A stretch of 64,000 nt of DNA from an uncultured Saprospiraceae bacterium. Its GTDB lineage: Bacteria; Bacteroidota; Bacteroidia; Chitinophagales; Saprospiraceae. A program made the translations under genes and the position numbers. The number at the start of each line of letters is the position of its first letter. Position 1 is the first letter of the stretch. This document shows, in pieces, positions 39,895 through 49,128 of this stretch. The DNA lies in NCBI GenBank assembly GCA_938041445.1, contig CALISO010000018.1:20385-84384 (forward strand). Reading direction: 5' to 3'. The notes below the pieces were generated by a model. The model saw only the letters and a list, made by a program, of their open reading frames with translations. It ran no database searches and was not told the origin of the DNA.

Positions 39895-40734
39895 ATGAGC
39901 ACAGATAAAAAAGTATGGTTTATCACTGGAGTATCTTCAGGATTGGGAAAGCAATTAGCGGAAGAAGTCTTATCTCAGGGACAAATCGTCGTAGGTACAT
40001 TCAGAAAACAAGAGCAGATAGAAGCGTTTAATAATCAAAGCCCGGGAAATTCTTTCGGAGTATTAATAGATGTCACTTCTACACAGATGATCATTGATGG
40101 TGTCAAAACTGTGTATGATAAATTTGGTAAGATTGATGTTGTCGTCAATAATGCTGGATATGGTGCAATGGGAAGTATTGAAGAAATTTCGGATGAAGAA
40201 GTAAGAAGACAATTTGAGGTAAACGTGTTTGGAGTATTGACAACGATCAGAGAAATATTACCACATATGCGTAAGCAACGTTCAGGACACATTATCAATG
40301 TTACTTCTATCGCTGGACGTATTGGGTCGCAAGGATTAGGTATCTACAACGGTTCTAAGTTTGCCCTAGAAGGCATCGGTGAAGCTCTGGCGGCAGAACT
40401 AAAACCTCTCAACATCAAGGTGACAAATGTAGAACCAGGACCATTCAGAACTGAATGGGCAGGAAGTTCAGCATCGTACGATAATACGAATATTGAAGAC
40501 TATGAAAGCACTGTAGGAGAACGTATCAGAGGATTACAAAAATTGAGTGGTAACCAACCTGGTGACCCTGTAAAAGCTGCGGCAGCAATCTACAAACTGG
40601 CACAATTAGAAGAGCCACCAGTTCATCTACCACTTGGTAAGATTGCTTATGAAGTATTTGCAAAGGTGAACAATGGCCTTATCGCAGAACTAGAAAAGTT
40701 TGAGAGTCTTGGTAAGGAATGTGATTTTTCTTAG
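39895..40734 (+). CDS. SDR family oxidoreductase
   Basis: FITGVSSGLGKQLAEE, VNNAGYGAMG, YNGSKFALEGI. Confidence 0.93.
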   Translation: MSTDKKVWFITGVSSGLGKQLAEEVLSQGQIVVGTFRKQEQIEAFNNQSPGNSFGVLIDVTSTQMIIDGVKTVYDKFGKIDVVVNNAGYGAMGSIEEISDEEVRRQFEVNVFGVLTTIREILPHMRKQRSGHIINVTSIAGRIGSQGLGIYNGSKFALEGIGEALAAELKPLNIKVTNVEPGPFRTEWAGSSASYDNTNIEDYESTVGERIRGLQKLSGNQPGDPVKAAAAIYKLAQLEEPPVHLPLGKIAYEVFAKVNNGLIAELEKFESLGKECDFS

Positions 40735-40780
40735 TTAGAAATATTCTATAAGACATAGATCGAAACTGACGATCAACTAT

Positions 40781-40820
40781 TAAAAAAGTAAGCCACCGAA
40801 ATCGGTGGCTTACTTTTTTA
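40781..40820. terminator. Bidirectional terminator (19-bp perfect stem)
   Basis: TAAAAAAGTAAGCCACCGA-AA-TCGGTGGCTTACTTTTTTA. Confidence 0.9.
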
Positions 40821-40842
40821 ATCTACACATCAGAATTATACA

Positions 40843-41230
40843 CTAAGTACATAAAACCAACCTTATTTCGTGCTGCTGAATCGTATATTGGAAATCCTTG
40901 TTTTTGAAAAATGTGTTACTTCCCTCAAACCTACAATCAACATTGATGATCGATGTTGAAGACGAGATGTTATGTTGTATGTCTTGTAGTAGTGTGCTTC
41001 CGATAAATTGACTACGCATATTTTGCTTGACAGCTATCTGAAGTATTCGATTGTTGGTAGTATTAATAATGCAGTAGCCGCAAACAACTGACAAATTCTT
41101 CATTGGTAACTTGACTAAGATTTTTGAATTTGATCATCTAGGTTCTGGATTATTCGATTTATTCCGAAAACTGAAGATAAGCACTTAAGACTCGACTTGA
41201 TATACTTTGTTGATTACCATATATATTTTT
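40843..41230 (-). pseudogene. GNAT acetyltransferase remnant
   Basis: GYCIINTTNNRILQIAVKQNMRSQFIGSTLLQDIQ...SNTFFKNKDFQ resembles GNAT motifs A/B; N-terminal part absent from frame (in-frame TGA just upstream). Confidence 0.45.
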
Positions 41231-41304
41231 GTAACCAATCAAGACCATTCACGTCCTAACTATCAGATATTCTCTTTAATTTGTAAGTCGCTAAATAAAT
41301 AGAT

Positions 41305-41820
41305 ATGAAACGCATAATCATACTCCTCATAGTTCTAAGTCAAATCTCGTGTATCACTCAAAAGAAGCAAAATGCTTTGCTAGAAGGATATCGCACAGAA
41401 CTTAGTTCAGCACTTGGCAATAACATCGGCACAGAGCAAAAGGTAGACATCCTTGGAGAATCACTCGTCTCTATGATGAGCCAAAGCCTTGAATTCAAAT
41501 CGACAATCAAGGCTGGAAAGTTTGTTAAGAAATTTGGTGAGCAAAATGCCGATATCATCCAACAAGTGATGAACGAAGTACAAAATGGTGTATCTGATGA
41601 CCCAATGTCACAAATGGGATTCGCGATGAGCTTGATGAAAAAACCTTACGTAGGAGAACTGATGGAACTCATTCCACAGTTTGAGAAAAAATTCAAACGT
41701 ATCGCTTGGGTAGCAAAGATGACTGGTAGACTTAGTAAACCACTTGGATTACTCAATGGTATAAAAGGTGGAGGCGGAGGACTTAACTTGGGAGATTTGC
41801 TTGGACAAGAAGAGGAGTAA
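41305..41820 (+). CDS. Hypothetical lipoprotein
   Basis: MKRIIILLIVLSQISC lipobox; Gly-rich C-term. Confidence 0.6.
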   Translation: MKRIIILLIVLSQISCITQKKQNALLEGYRTELSSALGNNIGTEQKVDILGESLVSMMSQSLEFKSTIKAGKFVKKFGEQNADIIQQVMNEVQNGVSDDPMSQMGFAMSLMKKPYVGELMELIPQFEKKFKRIAWVAKMTGRLSKPLGLLNGIKGGGGGLNLGDLLGQEEE

Positions 41821-41822
41821 CC

Positions 41823-42386
41823 TTACACTCCCTTTACCCTACTTGGATTTTTTGAAATAAACGCTTTCCATGACTTTGCAGAAGAAAGTCCTGCCATAGG
41901 ATTATTCATTTCGTGATACTTTGTCACAGCGGCTGCAAGGGCATCCGAACTATCAAGATACTTGCTGTTGATTTTAATCTTTAGCATTCTCGACAGCATT
42001 GCACTTACTTGTTCTTTGGAGGCGTTTCCGTTTCCTGTTATCGCTTTTTTAATCTTCTTTGGACTGTACTCAGTAATATTGAGACCCATAGTCATAGCGG
42101 CAGCCATTGCCACACCTTGAGCTCGTCCTAGCTTAAGCATAGATTGGACATTCTTACCAAAAAATGGAGCCTCAACTGACATCTCAGCAGGCAAGTATGT
42201 TTCGATGACCTCTTGTAGCTGGAGAAAAATTTCTTTTAACTTCTCTTGATGAGTATCAAACTTGGTAAGGTGCATCTCTCCCATCGTAATTACCCTAAGA
42301 TTCTTACCGTCTACTTCAAGGACCGCATACCCGAGAATATTAGTACCTGGATCAACTCCGAGAATCTTATATGGCAGTTTACTCAT
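41823..42386 (-). CDS. ruvC: Crossover junction endodeoxyribonuclease RuvC
   Basis: KILGVDPGTNILGYAV, MSVEAPFFGKNVQSMLKLGRAQGV, DSSDALAAAVTKYH; start MSKLPYK preferred. Confidence 0.93.
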   Translation of the reverse strand: MSKLPYKILGVDPGTNILGYAVLEVDGKNLRVITMGEMHLTKFDTHQEKLKEIFLQLQEVIETYLPAEMSVEAPFFGKNVQSMLKLGRAQGVAMAAAMTMGLNITEYSPKKIKKAITGNGNASKEQVSAMLSRMLKIKINSKYLDSSDALAAAVTKYHEMNNPMAGLSSAKSWKAFISKNPSRVKGV

Positions 42387-42421
42387 ATTGCATTTTGCAT
42401 TAATATGTAAATGTAGTGATT

Positions 42422-42832
42422 CTATGCTGATCTTTCTGCATCCTGCACGAGTTCTATCAATATCCCTCCAGTGGTCTTTGGATGAAGAAAACATACAATC
42501 TTTCCGTCAGCACCAGGTTGAGGGCTTTGAGATAATAAGGTAAACCCCTCTTTCTCCAAACGCTTCATCTCCGATCGAATATCACTCACAGCAAATGCCA
42601 CATGATGTAGACCTTCTCCCTTCTTAGAGATATACTTATCAATTACATTATCCGGTTGGCTCCCAGCTACTAGCTCAATCTTATTGGCACCACACTTGAT
42701 AAAAGATGTAGTTACACCTTGGCTAGGGACTTCTTCCCGCTTGTAAACTTTGGTATTGAATAGACTCTCATAAAGTTGTTCACTTGCTTTGAGATCTGAT
42801 ACAGCTATACCGAGATGTTCTATTTTTTGCAT
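42422..42832 (-). CDS. mce: Methylmalonyl-CoA epimerase
   Basis: IEHLGIAVSDLKASEQLYESLF, GEGLHHVAFAVSDI, FLHPKTTGGILIELVQ; start MQKIEH preferred. Confidence 0.9.
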   Translation of the reverse strand: MQKIEHLGIAVSDLKASEQLYESLFNTKVYKREEVPSQGVTTSFIKCGANKIELVAGSQPDNVIDKYISKKGEGLHHVAFAVSDIRSEMKRLEKEGFTLLSQSPQPGADGKIVCFLHPKTTGGILIELVQDAERSA

Positions 42833-42962
42833 TGAATGAGGTTGTTTATTTAAATGAACTTTACTTTGTTGATTCACAAATTAACCCAAATTGATAAAAC
42901 TTCTCAACCGTTCTCTTTATCTATAACAATTAGCCTCTAATGGTTTACCCTTAAGTGAATTT

Positions 42963-42993
42963 TTGAGTCACTTCAATATATTTACTATATTTG
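42963..42993 (+). promoter_or_regulatory. Bacteroidota-type promoter facing toward htrA 3' end
   Basis: TTTTG (TTG 42963-42965) - N20 - TATATTTG (42986-42993). Confidence 0.5.
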
Positions 42994-42994
42994 G

Positions 42995-43099
42995 ATGTTG
43001 GAACAAAAGAAAACGTCCACCTCTGGGAAAGGCGGACGCATCAAAACAAAACGAAAAACCAACTTTTTCTTCAGAGCTTTCGCTCTTATAATAGTATAA
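42995..43099 (+). CDS. Candidate 34-aa basic small protein
   Basis: MLEQKKTSTSGKGGRIKTKRKTNFFFRAFALIIV*; ATG adjacent to promoter-like TATATTTG; below ORF-track length cut-off. Confidence 0.35.
   Translation: MLEQKKTSTSGKGGRIKTKRKTNFFFRAFALIIV
43004..43038 (-). terminator. htrA terminator
   Basis: Minus RNA CGUCCGCC-UUUCCCAGA-GGUGGACG-UUUUCUUUU; the one asymmetric pair is G.U on minus, A/C mismatch on plus. Confidence 0.8.
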
Positions 43100-43111
43100 C
43101 GAATCCGTATA

Positions 43112-44272
43112 CTAAATAGTTTTCTTTATCTTAACTGGTATTGTCTTCGACTTACCATTTCGCATAATTTTCAATTCTACGGTGTCTCCAACCTTGGAGA
43201 ATCTCATTAATCTTCTCATATCTTCAAAATTCTTTACTACCTCGCCACTAAGACCAATCACCACATCTCCAGGTAATATTCCTGAAAATTGAGCACCACT
43301 TCCTGGAGTGACATCCGCCACATAGATTCCAGTTTTGGTTTTCAACTTTTGTTCTTTTATTAATTCTTCATCAACATCATAACCTGCAATTCCCAAGTGA
43401 GCTCTTTCTATATCACCATTTTCGATTATATCAGCAGTAATCAACTTTACTAGGTTAGATGGTATTGCAAAAGAGTACCCTGCAAAGACTCCTGTTGGAG
43501 TTGCAATCGCCGTATTGATTCCTATCAAGTTACCATCTACGTCAACTAAAGCGCCTCCACTATTTCCTGGATTCACAGCTGCATCCGTCTGGATAAATTC
43601 TTCAATTGTCTTTTGACCTGAAATCAAATCAAGGTCTCTACCTAGTGCACTCACGATACCTGCAGTCACTGTTGAAGAGAGATAGCTGAATGGATTTCCA
43701 ATTGCTAATACCCATTGTCCAACTTTCACATTATCACTATCTGCTAGCTCTAAGTAATCAAGACCCGTATCTTGTATCTTGATAACAGCTAAATCGCTGC
43801 TTGGGTCTGTTCCTATTTTGGTAGCCTCGTATACTTTTCCATTTTCTAGAGTAACTTTCAACACATCTGCGAAACCAACTACGTGGTTATTCGTAACGAT
43901 GTATCCGTCCTCACTGATAATCACACCAGAGCCATTTCCTTTCTTAGGACCAAAGTATCCTTGTCCAAAAAAATCTCCTAAACCAAACATTCCTGGTTGA
44001 TCTTGTTGTCTTTCATTTGATGCAAGAGTACTTTCTTCTGCATCTATCTGAACAACTGCACTTGTAGATTTTTCAGAAGCTTTGACGAAATCAAATGGAG
44101 CACCTACGCCAAAAGGACTAACATTAGTCGGTTGCGTATGCATCGCTACTGGACTTGCTTGAACTGCGTTGTCAGGTATTGTAGCAATGTCTTTCTGAGT
44201 AAATTCTTGGATTCCATAAAATGTGCATCCTCCGACTATCCCAGCAATTATATATGTTATGATATGCTTCAT
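43112..44272 (-). CDS. HtrA/DegQ-like serine protease with PDZ domain
   Basis: TNNHVV, DLAVIKI, AVNPGNSGGALVD, PDZ GIYVADVTPGSGAQFSGILPGDVVIG. Confidence 0.94.
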   Translation of the reverse strand: MKHIITYIIAGIVGGCTFYGIQEFTQKDIATIPDNAVQASPVAMHTQPTNVSPFGVGAPFDFVKASEKSTSAVVQIDAEESTLASNERQQDQPGMFGLGDFFGQGYFGPKKGNGSGVIISEDGYIVTNNHVVGFADVLKVTLENGKVYEATKIGTDPSSDLAVIKIQDTGLDYLELADSDNVKVGQWVLAIGNPFSYLSSTVTAGIVSALGRDLDLISGQKTIEEFIQTDAAVNPGNSGGALVDVDGNLIGINTAIATPTGVFAGYSFAIPSNLVKLITADIIENGDIERAHLGIAGYDVDEELIKEQKLKTKTGIYVADVTPGSGAQFSGILPGDVVIGLSGEVVKNFEDMRRLMRFSKVGDTVELKIMRNGKSKTIPVKIKKTI

Positions 44273-44463
44273 CTCATTTTGGTTTTAACAGATACAGCGA
44301 TTGTTATTTTCTATTAAAAGGTTGTGCTAGTATTAACCAATATGACAAAGAAAAAGATATTGAAATTATTCGTTTAACATCATATTAACAGCAAAATGCG
44401 CAATGAGAATAACTAAAAAACATCAATAAACAACTATCCAATTCTTCTCCCAAGGGTGCCCCC

Positions 44464-44623
44464 TCATCTCTTGGTACGACCATTCAGCGTGACTTTTTCA
44501 GCGTCTCCTATACTTTTGGTAAATTTATACTGTACTGTAAACCTTATCGATATAGCTCTGATAAAGAATCCGATAGGACTCTTTATCTCCGTCAATCATC
44601 TTCTTAAATATGTCTCCCTCGTT
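44464..44623 (-). pseudogene. ECF sigma factor remnant (region 2), frameshifted
   Basis: NEGDIFKKMIDGDKESYRILYQSYIDKVYSTV* then next frame YKFTKSIGDAEKVTLNGRTKR*. Confidence 0.5.
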
Positions 44624-44802
44624 CTACAATGTCATCCAGAAGTTGTAGGCTATTGCAATAGTAGCACCGCAGTGTTTGTTAACACTTTACTACTTCTATT
44701 ACATTACATCAATACAGCACATGAGTACTAAATGCATTTTCATCACACTAGACAGTACCCTAGTATAGAAAGAAGGATTATAGCACTTTAAGAGTCCTCA
44801 GA

Positions 44803-46911
44803 CTACCAGATATACACTCTCTCGTCCTCTGATCTATACATCGCATCACCTTCTTTGACATCAAAGGCCTTGTAGAATGTCTCCATATTGGAGATAGGAC
44901 CATTAGCACGATAGATAGATGGTGAATGTGGGTCAGTCTTAATTCTATTAATCAGAGCCTCGTCACGAATCTTTCCTCTCCAGATTGTTCCCCAAGAGAT
45001 AAATAGTCTTTGCTCAGGTGTGTATCCATCGATGAGTTCAGGTCTTCCTTCGTCAGCAAGGTAAAGTTGTAGTGCATCGTATGCCACATTGATACCACCA
45101 AGATCTCCGATATTCTCTCCCAGTGTAAATTCACCATTGACGAATACTCCTGGTAAAGGCTCGTAAGCATCAAACTGCTCAACCAACTTTGTATTTTGCT
45201 TTTTGAACGCATCATTATCTGCATCTGACCACCAGTTAACCATATTGCCCTGAGCATCAAATCGACTTCCTTGATCGTCAAATCCGTGTGAAATCTCGTG
45301 ACCGATAACTGCACCGATACCACCATAATTCACAGCTTCATCCGCTTTGTAATCATAAAATGGTGGTTGTAATATAGCAGCAGGGAATACAATCTCATTG
45401 TTAAGTGGATTATAATAAGCATTGACTGTTTGTGGCGACATTCCCCACTCGCTTTTATCTACTGGCTTGCCTAGTTTGTTCATCATATCATGATATTGCC
45501 ATTTGCCTACAGCAAGTAGATTCCCTGCATATGATCCACCATCTTGTGATGACTTAATCTCTAGTTGACTGTAATCTTTCCATTTGTCAGGGTAACCAAT
45601 TTTTACGGTAAAGTTGTTAAGCTTGTCAAGTGCTCTGACCTTCGTCTCAGCTGTCATCCATTCTACGTCGTTGATTCGCTGTTCAAATGCAACCATGATA
45701 TTGTCGATCATCGCTTGAGCTTTGACCTTTGCTTCAGGTGGAAAATACTTGTCAACATATAACTTCCCTATCGGCTCACCAATCATCCTACCGGCTTGAG
45801 AGAGTGCTCGTTCCCATCTTGGTTGCTGCTGCTCTTGTCCTCTGAGTGTCTTGCCATAGAAGTCAAAGTTTGCAAGTTCTATTTCTTCGCTCAGGTATCC
45901 TGCTGAACCATTGAACTCTGACCAAGTATAGAAGTCTTTAATCGTCTCTATATCCGTAGTTCTCAGTATGTCATTCAACGCTGCGATATACTTAGGTTGC
46001 AGAACGATGATAGACTCCAGTTGACCCATTCCAATATCTGACATATAAGATTTCCAATCTACTACTGGTGACATTGTTTGAATCTCAGCGATTGTCATTG
46101 GATTGTATAAGTTCGTAGGGTTACGTGACTCTTCTTTTGTCAACATTGGCTCTGCTAAGCTAGTCTCTAGGGCTAGTATTCTTGTCGCCTTATCTTTTGC
46201 ATCAGCGGCATCCACTCCTAAGAATCCAAACATCCTAGCAATATGCGCCTCGTACTGAGCTCGTGTCTCCACAGACTTATCGTCTGTCGCCACATAATAA
46301 TCTCTATCTGGCAATCCCAAATCAGCGCCACCTAGATATGCGCCATTCATTGTACTATTCATAAGGTCAGCAAAGACTGCTGGGCCCATAAAACCTGCTG
46401 CACCATACTCGGCATTTTTGACACTATAGCTGATGGCATCTTGAAGTGTTTCAATTGCTTTTATTTCATCCAGAAATCCCTGAATTGGTGTCAATCCTGC
46501 AACATTGATTGCTTGCGTATCTATTGCACTTTTGTAAAATTCAACTGCCTTATATTGATCAGTTCCTTTTGGATATTTATTACTTGCGATCGCTTCATTA
46601 AGTACCTCCATCACATTCTCACTAGATCGCTTTCTCAACATATCAAACGATCCCCACCTAGTTCTATCTGCAGGTATCTCAGTGCTTTCCATCCACTTAC
46701 CGTTGACAAATTGGTAAAAGTCCTCTGCAGGATCTACGGATGTATCCATATACTGGAGGTTAATGCCACTGCTCTCTTGCATTGTCTCTTCTACAATCAT
46801 AACTTCGTCTACAACTTCGGTTAATGATGTTGTCGACTTCTTGGGTGTACAACTGAGGATGACGATCAAAGAAAAAGCGATAAGTTCTAGAACTAGGTAT
46901 TTTTTTAGCAT
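44803..46911 (-). CDS. M13 family (neprilysin-like) metallopeptidase lipoprotein
   Basis: VIGHEISHGFDDQGSRFDAQGN, LGENIGDLGG, lipobox LIVILSC. Confidence 0.95.
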   Translation of the reverse strand: MLKKYLVLELIAFSLIVILSCTPKKSTTSLTEVVDEVMIVEETMQESSGINLQYMDTSVDPAEDFYQFVNGKWMESTEIPADRTRWGSFDMLRKRSSENVMEVLNEAIASNKYPKGTDQYKAVEFYKSAIDTQAINVAGLTPIQGFLDEIKAIETLQDAISYSVKNAEYGAAGFMGPAVFADLMNSTMNGAYLGGADLGLPDRDYYVATDDKSVETRAQYEAHIARMFGFLGVDAADAKDKATRILALETSLAEPMLTKEESRNPTNLYNPMTIAEIQTMSPVVDWKSYMSDIGMGQLESIIVLQPKYIAALNDILRTTDIETIKDFYTWSEFNGSAGYLSEEIELANFDFYGKTLRGQEQQQPRWERALSQAGRMIGEPIGKLYVDKYFPPEAKVKAQAMIDNIMVAFEQRINDVEWMTAETKVRALDKLNNFTVKIGYPDKWKDYSQLEIKSSQDGGSYAGNLLAVGKWQYHDMMNKLGKPVDKSEWGMSPQTVNAYYNPLNNEIVFPAAILQPPFYDYKADEAVNYGGIGAVIGHEISHGFDDQGSRFDAQGNMVNWWSDADNDAFKKQNTKLVEQFDAYEPLPGVFVNGEFTLGENIGDLGGINVAYDALQLYLADEGRPELIDGYTPEQRLFISWGTIWRGKIRDEALINRIKTDPHSPSIYRANGPISNMETFYKAFDVKEGDAMYRSEDERVYIW

Positions 46912-47019
46912 AGTCAGATTTATTAAAGATGTTAGATATTATAATCTCGAAAATAACACTAAACCCTATGATTCAGGACTTTCCTTAGGAAAATTTCTAC
47001 AGAATACAGTTAAATTACG

Positions 47020-47868
47020 TCAAGATTGCGGTACAGTACGGACAAATGCCGTTTTGTCCATTGAACCATAGACTACCCATAAGATGATGCAGTAGCAAAG
47101 GCCTTCTATTGGAAGTGTTACGTGGAAGGTAATCGTACCAGCATCAATTGTCTTCCAAAAGCCATATGGAACTTCACGGACTAATGTCCACAGAGGGTCG
47201 ATTCCTTCAGTTGGAAAATATGCCAAATACCCCAATCCAATCAAAATTGTCAAAATTAAGATTAACCCAAAGATCGTCAGACTTTGCCACGACATTACAA
47301 TCGACTTCAATGTGGTATATGTTGTCTTAATTTGATAGCTCCAAAGCCATAACAACCCGCAAGCTCCACCTAGTGTATTGAAGATGACATCATTCAAGTC
47401 GTAGTAGTCTGTTCGCTGAGGAGAAAGATAGAAGTATTGATAAGCTTCGTCCATCGCTCCAAACAAACTTGTGAAGAGTAACGTGACAGTATAGCCGCCC
47501 ATTAAGGGATAAGCTAATATTGCAAATACTCCATATTGAATGATATGAATCAATTCAATATTGACGATAATAATCGCATTAAATGTGAGGGTGATAAGTC
47601 CAATCAAACTCAGGAGATAAGCAAAGCCTAATCCACGTCGAGGATGCTTAATAAGTCTCAATAGAAATGGTACTAAGACGGCTATTGCTATAGTACTAGC
47701 CAATGCTAAAATGACACCGTTGTAATATGCTCTAGACTTACCTTCAAAAATGCCAGCGATTGTCACTCCAACAAATTCATGCGGAAGAACAACCAAGCAG
47801 TAGTAAGCAATTAGGGTAACTATATTCCATATTGGATGCTGCTTTAGCCATTGAAATAATCTCAGCAT
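47020..47868 (-). CDS. VanZ-like multi-TM protein
   Basis: IELIHIIQYGVFAIL, DEAYQYFYLSPQRTDYYDLNDVIFNTLGG; start MLRLFQW preferred. Confidence 0.75.
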   Translation of the reverse strand: MLRLFQWLKQHPIWNIVTLIAYYCLVVLPHEFVGVTIAGIFEGKSRAYYNGVILALASTIAIAVLVPFLLRLIKHPRRGLGFAYLLSLIGLITLTFNAIIIVNIELIHIIQYGVFAILAYPLMGGYTVTLLFTSLFGAMDEAYQYFYLSPQRTDYYDLNDVIFNTLGGACGLLWLWSYQIKTTYTTLKSIVMSWQSLTIFGLILILTILIGLGYLAYFPTEGIDPLWTLVREVPYGFWKTIDAGTITFHVTLPIEGLCYCIILWVVYGSMDKTAFVRTVPQS

Positions 47869-47875
47869 TGGGTGA

Positions 47876-49105
47876 TTAGTATTGTGATGAGATGTCTTGG
47901 ATACTAGTAACAAGTTTGTCTAGGTCAGCTTCTAGCGTAAATAGATTTGGAGTAATCCTAATAAACCCCTTTCCCGGATAACCACTTGGTTTTGCATGAA
48001 CTTGATACTCTTCTTGTAGGGTCTTGAGAAGATTCATAGTACCGATGCCTTTTATTGAAAATGCTGATACTGCACCATACTTTTCTTTGCCTCTAGGTGT
48101 GTGAAATCTGATGTTTGGCAAGTCTTCAACCCTATCAACCCAGTAATCGGTCAATTTTTTTAGTCTCTTACATTTCTTCTTTAACCCAATTGCTTCTTGG
48201 AACTTTAAGGCATAATTAATCCCAACTTCATTCTGAAATGCTCTTGTGCCAAGATGAGAAAACTTTTCAATTCCTTTGTCTTCATCTATCAATGACAATG
48301 GTGGGTTAATCGCCTCTATCTCTTCCTCTGATATATACAATAGACCTGATCCGTGCGGTGCTGTTAGCCATTTATGCAGACTCGTTGCATAGAAATCAAC
48401 ACCTAAATCCTTAACATCATGGGGTATATGACAATATGTATGCGCCGCATCTAGTAAGACTTTAGCACCATTCTCGTGTGCTAGATGGGTTATCTCCTTT
48501 ACAGGAAGTACGCGACCTTCGCGGAATGACATATGACTTAACACAAGCAATTTTGCTCCAGCTCGAAGATTATGTCGATATCTCTCTATCATCTCATCGT
48601 CCGATATAGAATCTATGTCATCAAGGGGTATAATTGTGAGATCTGCCTTAGTCTTCTTAGCTAACATTTTCATGGAGCCAACAGCATAAGGATAATCGGA
48701 AGAAGCACAGACAATACGGTCATTACTACTTATCGAGATTCCATGCACTATAAGATTAATGGCTTCAGTTGTATTTCTTACAACAGCCACCTCTGATGAT
48801 TGAGCACCTATAATACTTGCGAGCTTTCGACGATTATCTTCTCTAATCTTGACTAACCCATCCCATATCTCATAAGGAGGATTTTGATTGAGTTGATCTA
48901 TGACTTTCTCTAGTTGCAATCTGACGGCTGTGGGCATGATACCTGCACTACCACTATTAAGATGCAGATAAGGGTACTTGTCAATATCATAGAGAGCCTT
49001 GATCTTAGTCCAATCTGAGGCATCAAACTTAGGTAATGTAGGTAAAGTCATACTTCCAATCATAATGGGTAATGAAGATATGAATGTACGACGACTGAAG
49101 GACAT
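47876..49105 (-). CDS. Class V aminotransferase (PLP), predicted Tat-exported
   Basis: MSFSRRTFISSLP twin-arginine motif; VLLDAAHTYCHIPHDVKDLGVDFYATSLHKWLTAPHGSG Lys site. Confidence 0.88.
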   Translation of the reverse strand: MSFSRRTFISSLPIMIGSMTLPTLPKFDASDWTKIKALYDIDKYPYLHLNSGSAGIMPTAVRLQLEKVIDQLNQNPPYEIWDGLVKIREDNRRKLASIIGAQSSEVAVVRNTTEAINLIVHGISISSNDRIVCASSDYPYAVGSMKMLAKKTKADLTIIPLDDIDSISDDEMIERYRHNLRAGAKLLVLSHMSFREGRVLPVKEITHLAHENGAKVLLDAAHTYCHIPHDVKDLGVDFYATSLHKWLTAPHGSGLLYISEEEIEAINPPLSLIDEDKGIEKFSHLGTRAFQNEVGINYALKFQEAIGLKKKCKRLKKLTDYWVDRVEDLPNIRFHTPRGKEKYGAVSAFSIKGIGTMNLLKTLQEEYQVHAKPSGYPGKGFIRITPNLFTLEADLDKLVTSIQDISSQY

Positions 49106-49128
49106 CTGAGATAGTCTTTAAGTGTTGA

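Noticed and set aside
42387-42494. N-terminal extension of ruvC overlapping mce
   Set aside because: RuvC homology begins at MSKLPYKILGVDPG; the extension is not RuvC-like.
44456-44731. 91-aa + strand ORF between htrA and M13 gene
   Set aside because: The opposite strand reads as a sigma-factor remnant, a better explanation.
46441-46824. 127-aa + strand ORF inside the M13 peptidase gene
   Set aside because: Antisense shadow ORF with Cys/Ile-rich low plausibility.
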